From the NCBI GenBank assembly GCA_947303825.1, contig CAMYZK010000112.1:1-7603 (forward strand): a DNA stretch of 7,603 bases, given 5' to 3'. Within the stretch, counting starts at the first letter, position 1. The number at the start of each line of letters is the position of its first letter. Made by a program: the position numbers and the translations under genes. The stretch comes from an uncultured Prevotella sp. (lineage in GTDB: Bacteria; Bacteroidota; Bacteroidia; Bacteroidales; Bacteroidaceae). Below, piece after piece: positions 5,832 to 7,603 of this stretch. The notes under the pieces were generated by a model. It was given only the letters and a program-made list of their open reading frames with translations. It had not been told where the DNA came from and ran no database searches.

Positions 5832-7538
5832 CTAATAGTCGAACGACGAGCCTCCCAGGAACTCGCGTAGCAGCGACGTTGGCGGTATATGGTCTTCGGG
5901 AATGGGCTTTATATACCTGAGGAACTTCAGCAGGCGGTATGCCTCGGCATACTCGGGACAGTTCTCCGGCACCTGTTCCAGCAGTGGCTCTGCCTGCTGT
6001 TTTATCACGGCGAGCTCGAAGAGCATGGCGGTGTTGAACATCTGGTTGGAGTTCTCCTGAAAGGGAAATATCCATCTGTTCTCTCCCTTTCTCACCGAAG
6101 GCCAGCGGCGAATGGTCTGCTGTGCGCTGACGGCACGGTACTTGTGGTCGCGTATGATGCGGCGCAGCAGGCGGTTGTCGGTGGTAGGCACATAGTTGTG
6201 GTTGTCAAGCAACAGCGTGGTGAGAGCCGAGGCATAGACGCGATAGATGCAGTCTTGCGGCAGCTGGGCGGTAAGCTCCGGGTTGAGGGCGTGTATTCCC
6301 TCTACCACGAGTATGTCGTTGTCGTGCAGTCTCAGCTTGTGCCCGCTCATTGTTGAGCGGCCTGTGGCGAAGTCATAATGCGGCAGCTCTATCTCCTCGC
6401 CCCGGAAGAGTGCGCCCAGCTGCTCGTTGAGCAGGTCTAGGTTGAGGGCATGCAGGTGCTCAAAGTCGTAGTCGCCAGAGGCGTCGCGGGGTGTCAGCTC
6501 ACGGTCTACGAAGTAGTCGTCGAGCGAGATGTTGAGCGGCTGTATGCCGTTGACGGCCAGCTGCACGGAGAGCCGTTTGCAGGTGGTGGTCTTTCCGCTC
6601 GACGACGGTCCTGCTATAAGCACCAGCCGCGTGCCTTTGCGATGGGCTATCTCGTCGGCAATCTGCGAGATCTTCTTCTCCTGAAGGGCCTCGCTCACCT
6701 GTATGAGCTGCGGCGAGTAGCCCTTGGCAATGGCATCGTTGAGGTCGCCTATGGTGCGCATGTGAAGTATGTCTTGCCAGCGGTGATGCTCCTTGAAGAT
6801 GCCGAACATCTTGTCTTGCATCACCAGCTCGCCCAGCTCGCGAGGGTCTTCGCGCGAGGGGAGCCGCAAGAGCAGCCCGTCGTAGTATTTCTCCAGTCCG
6901 AAGAGATAGAGCTGGCAGGTGTTGGTGAGCATGGCACCGTAGAAGTAGTCTATGTAGCCGTCAAGCTCGTAGTAGGTGGTATAGAGCACCCCCTGGCTTT
7001 GCAGCAGCTTGACCTTCGACTCCGAGCCGCTTTTCTGGAACATGCTGATGGCCTCGTCGGTCGTCGTCTCATAGCGGTGCACGGGTATGGCTTCGTCGAT
7101 GATCTGCTGCATGCGGGTGCGCAGCCTGTGAACGTCGTCGAGGGTGACGGGCCGGCTCTCCCTGCTGCTTTTGAACGGTGAGCCGGGAGGGTCGTCGGGC
7201 GGGAAGCGCATATCTACATAATAGCCGTTGCTCACGGGAATGTCTATAGACACACGGCAGCCAGGCCACAGCTCGTGGGCCGCCTTGCAGAGCACGAAGA
7301 ACAGCGTGCGGGTATAACAGCGCAGGCCGGAGGCAGAGGTGACGTTGAGAAACTCTATGTGCTTGGGGTTGTAAAGCCGGTAGTGCATGCCCTCCACCTT
7401 GTTGTTGACATGGGCAATGACGGGAGGCAGCTCCATCTGCAACCCTAGCTGGCGGTAGGCATCGTCGAGCGTGCTACCCATGGGCACTTCGCAGCTCTGG
7501 CCATTGTTCTTGCAATAGATCTTGATGCTTTGGTTCAT
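5832..7538 (-). CDS. Nucleoside (uridine) kinase-like protein with N-terminal TGS and ThrRS-like domains
   Basis: This is a cytoplasmic P-loop kinase of the uridine kinase/phosphoribulokinase family, probably phosphorylating a nucleoside with ATP or GTP in pyrimidine salvage; the substrate is inferred. Residues about 1-65 resemble a TGS domain (IKIYCKNNGQSCEVPMGSTL). Residues about 70-230 resemble the second additional (editing) domain of threonyl-tRNA synthetase, with GCRVSIDIPVSNGYYVDM matching its FYYDF region. The kinase domain spans about 300-510: Walker A GPSSSGKTT at residues 310-318 (nt 6585-6611), SLDDYFVDR at 338-346, HYDFATG at 387-393, VVEGIHALNP at 411-420, and an Arg-rich lid segment, DNRLLRRIIRDHKYR, at 454-468. 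The 568-residue length is usual for this fusion family. The HxxxH-type motif of true ThrRS editing sites is not visible: the matching helix reads CYTRTLFFVLCKAA. The ATG at 7538 starts directly at the TGS fold. It is probably a housekeeping gene unrelated to the glycan enzymes. Confidence 0.9.
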   Translation of the reverse strand: MNQSIKIYCKNNGQSCEVPMGSTLDDAYRQLGLQMELPPVIAHVNNKVEGMHYRLYNPKHIEFLNVTSASGLRCYTRTLFFVLCKAAHELWPGCRVSIDIPVSNGYYVDMRFPPDDPPGSPFKSSRESRPVTLDDVHRLRTRMQQIIDEAIPVHRYETTTDEAISMFQKSGSESKVKLLQSQGVLYTTYYELDGYIDYFYGAMLTNTCQLYLFGLEKYYDGLLLRLPSREDPRELGELVMQDKMFGIFKEHHRWQDILHMRTIGDLNDAIAKGYSPQLIQVSEALQEKKISQIADEIAHRKGTRLVLIAGPSSSGKTTTCKRLSVQLAVNGIQPLNISLDDYFVDRELTPRDASGDYDFEHLHALNLDLLNEQLGALFRGEEIELPHYDFATGRSTMSGHKLRLHDNDILVVEGIHALNPELTAQLPQDCIYRVYASALTTLLLDNHNYVPTTDNRLLRRIIRDHKYRAVSAQQTIRRWPSVRKGENRWIFPFQENSNQMFNTAMLFELAVIKQQAEPLLEQVPENCPEYAEAYRLLKFLRYIKPIPEDHIPPTSLLREFLGGSSFDY

Positions 7539-7542
7539 ATAA

Positions 7543-7587
7543 GTTCTTGAGTTTTTAGTTCTTGAATTATCAGTTCTTCAAAATAGG
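7543..7587. repeat. Three imperfect 15-bp repeats in the leader of the kinase gene
   Basis: GTTCTTGA starts at 7543 and 7558, and GTTCTTCA at 7573, giving an exact 15-bp period with AT-rich, more variable remainders. On the gene's own strand this reads as repeated AAGAACT units ending a few bases before the start codon. The remaining bases to 7603 are too few to assign. No confident promoter is visible. Confidence 0.7.
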
Positions 7588-7603
7588 GGGGAGCAGCTAT
7601 ACG

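Noticed and set aside
6450..7181. Open frame of 243 codons on the + strand
   Set aside because: It is antisense to the well-supported kinase gene; its translation is Val/Leu/Ala-rich without motifs, as expected of a shadow frame.
7577..7590. Possible -7 element (TATTTTG on the - strand) for the kinase gene
   Set aside because: It is one base short of TAnnTTTG, and the window ends before the upstream element could be judged.

Overview
The window looks like chromosomal DNA from a Bacteroidales bacterium, most plausibly a Prevotellaceae-like gut or rumen species. The reasons are a polysaccharide-utilisation style group of secreted glycan-degrading enzymes, a TGS/ThrRS-like/uridine-kinase fusion of a kind I know from Bacteroidetes, start codons without a clear Shine-Dalgarno sequence, and short AT-rich tracts of heptamer-like repeats between otherwise GC-rich genes. 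The genus is inference, because there is no rRNA or other marker gene here.

Layout. (1) Positions 1-1670, + strand: the 3' part of a GH43 glycosidase, cut by the left window edge, with a C-terminal concanavalin-like domain and a probable beta-trefoil-like tail. (2) 1685-2881, + strand: a secreted CE1-type esterase with an N-terminal E-set/CBM48-like domain, 14 bp behind the GH43 gene and almost certainly in its operon. (3) 2867-2938: a convergent junction made almost wholly of two 7-bp tandem arrays that together form an imperfect long hairpin. (4) 2938-5655, - strand: a secreted GH2-type exo-glycosidase that seems to lack the usual Ig-like domain 2. (5) 5656-5831: an intergenic stretch with two tandem hairpin-forming repeats. 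(6) 5832-7538, - strand: a cytoplasmic nucleoside (uridine) kinase-like protein. (7) 7539-7603: a short leader with three 15-bp repeats. No gap without a gene exceeds 300 bases. I see no tRNA, rRNA, CRISPR array, transposase or SusC/SusD gene.

How the genes fit together. GH43 (arabinofuranosidase or xylosidase type) plus a CE1 esterase (feruloyl or acetyl type) is a classic pair for stripping side groups from xylan or arabinoxylan. The GH2 enzyme would release terminal sugars in the periplasm or at the cell surface. The nucleoside kinase is probably an unrelated housekeeping or salvage gene. I found no new defence or mobile system. The most unusual signal is the repeat vocabulary (AAGAGTG / ACTCTAA / hairpin units) that recurs at gene ends and apparently also inside coding regions.
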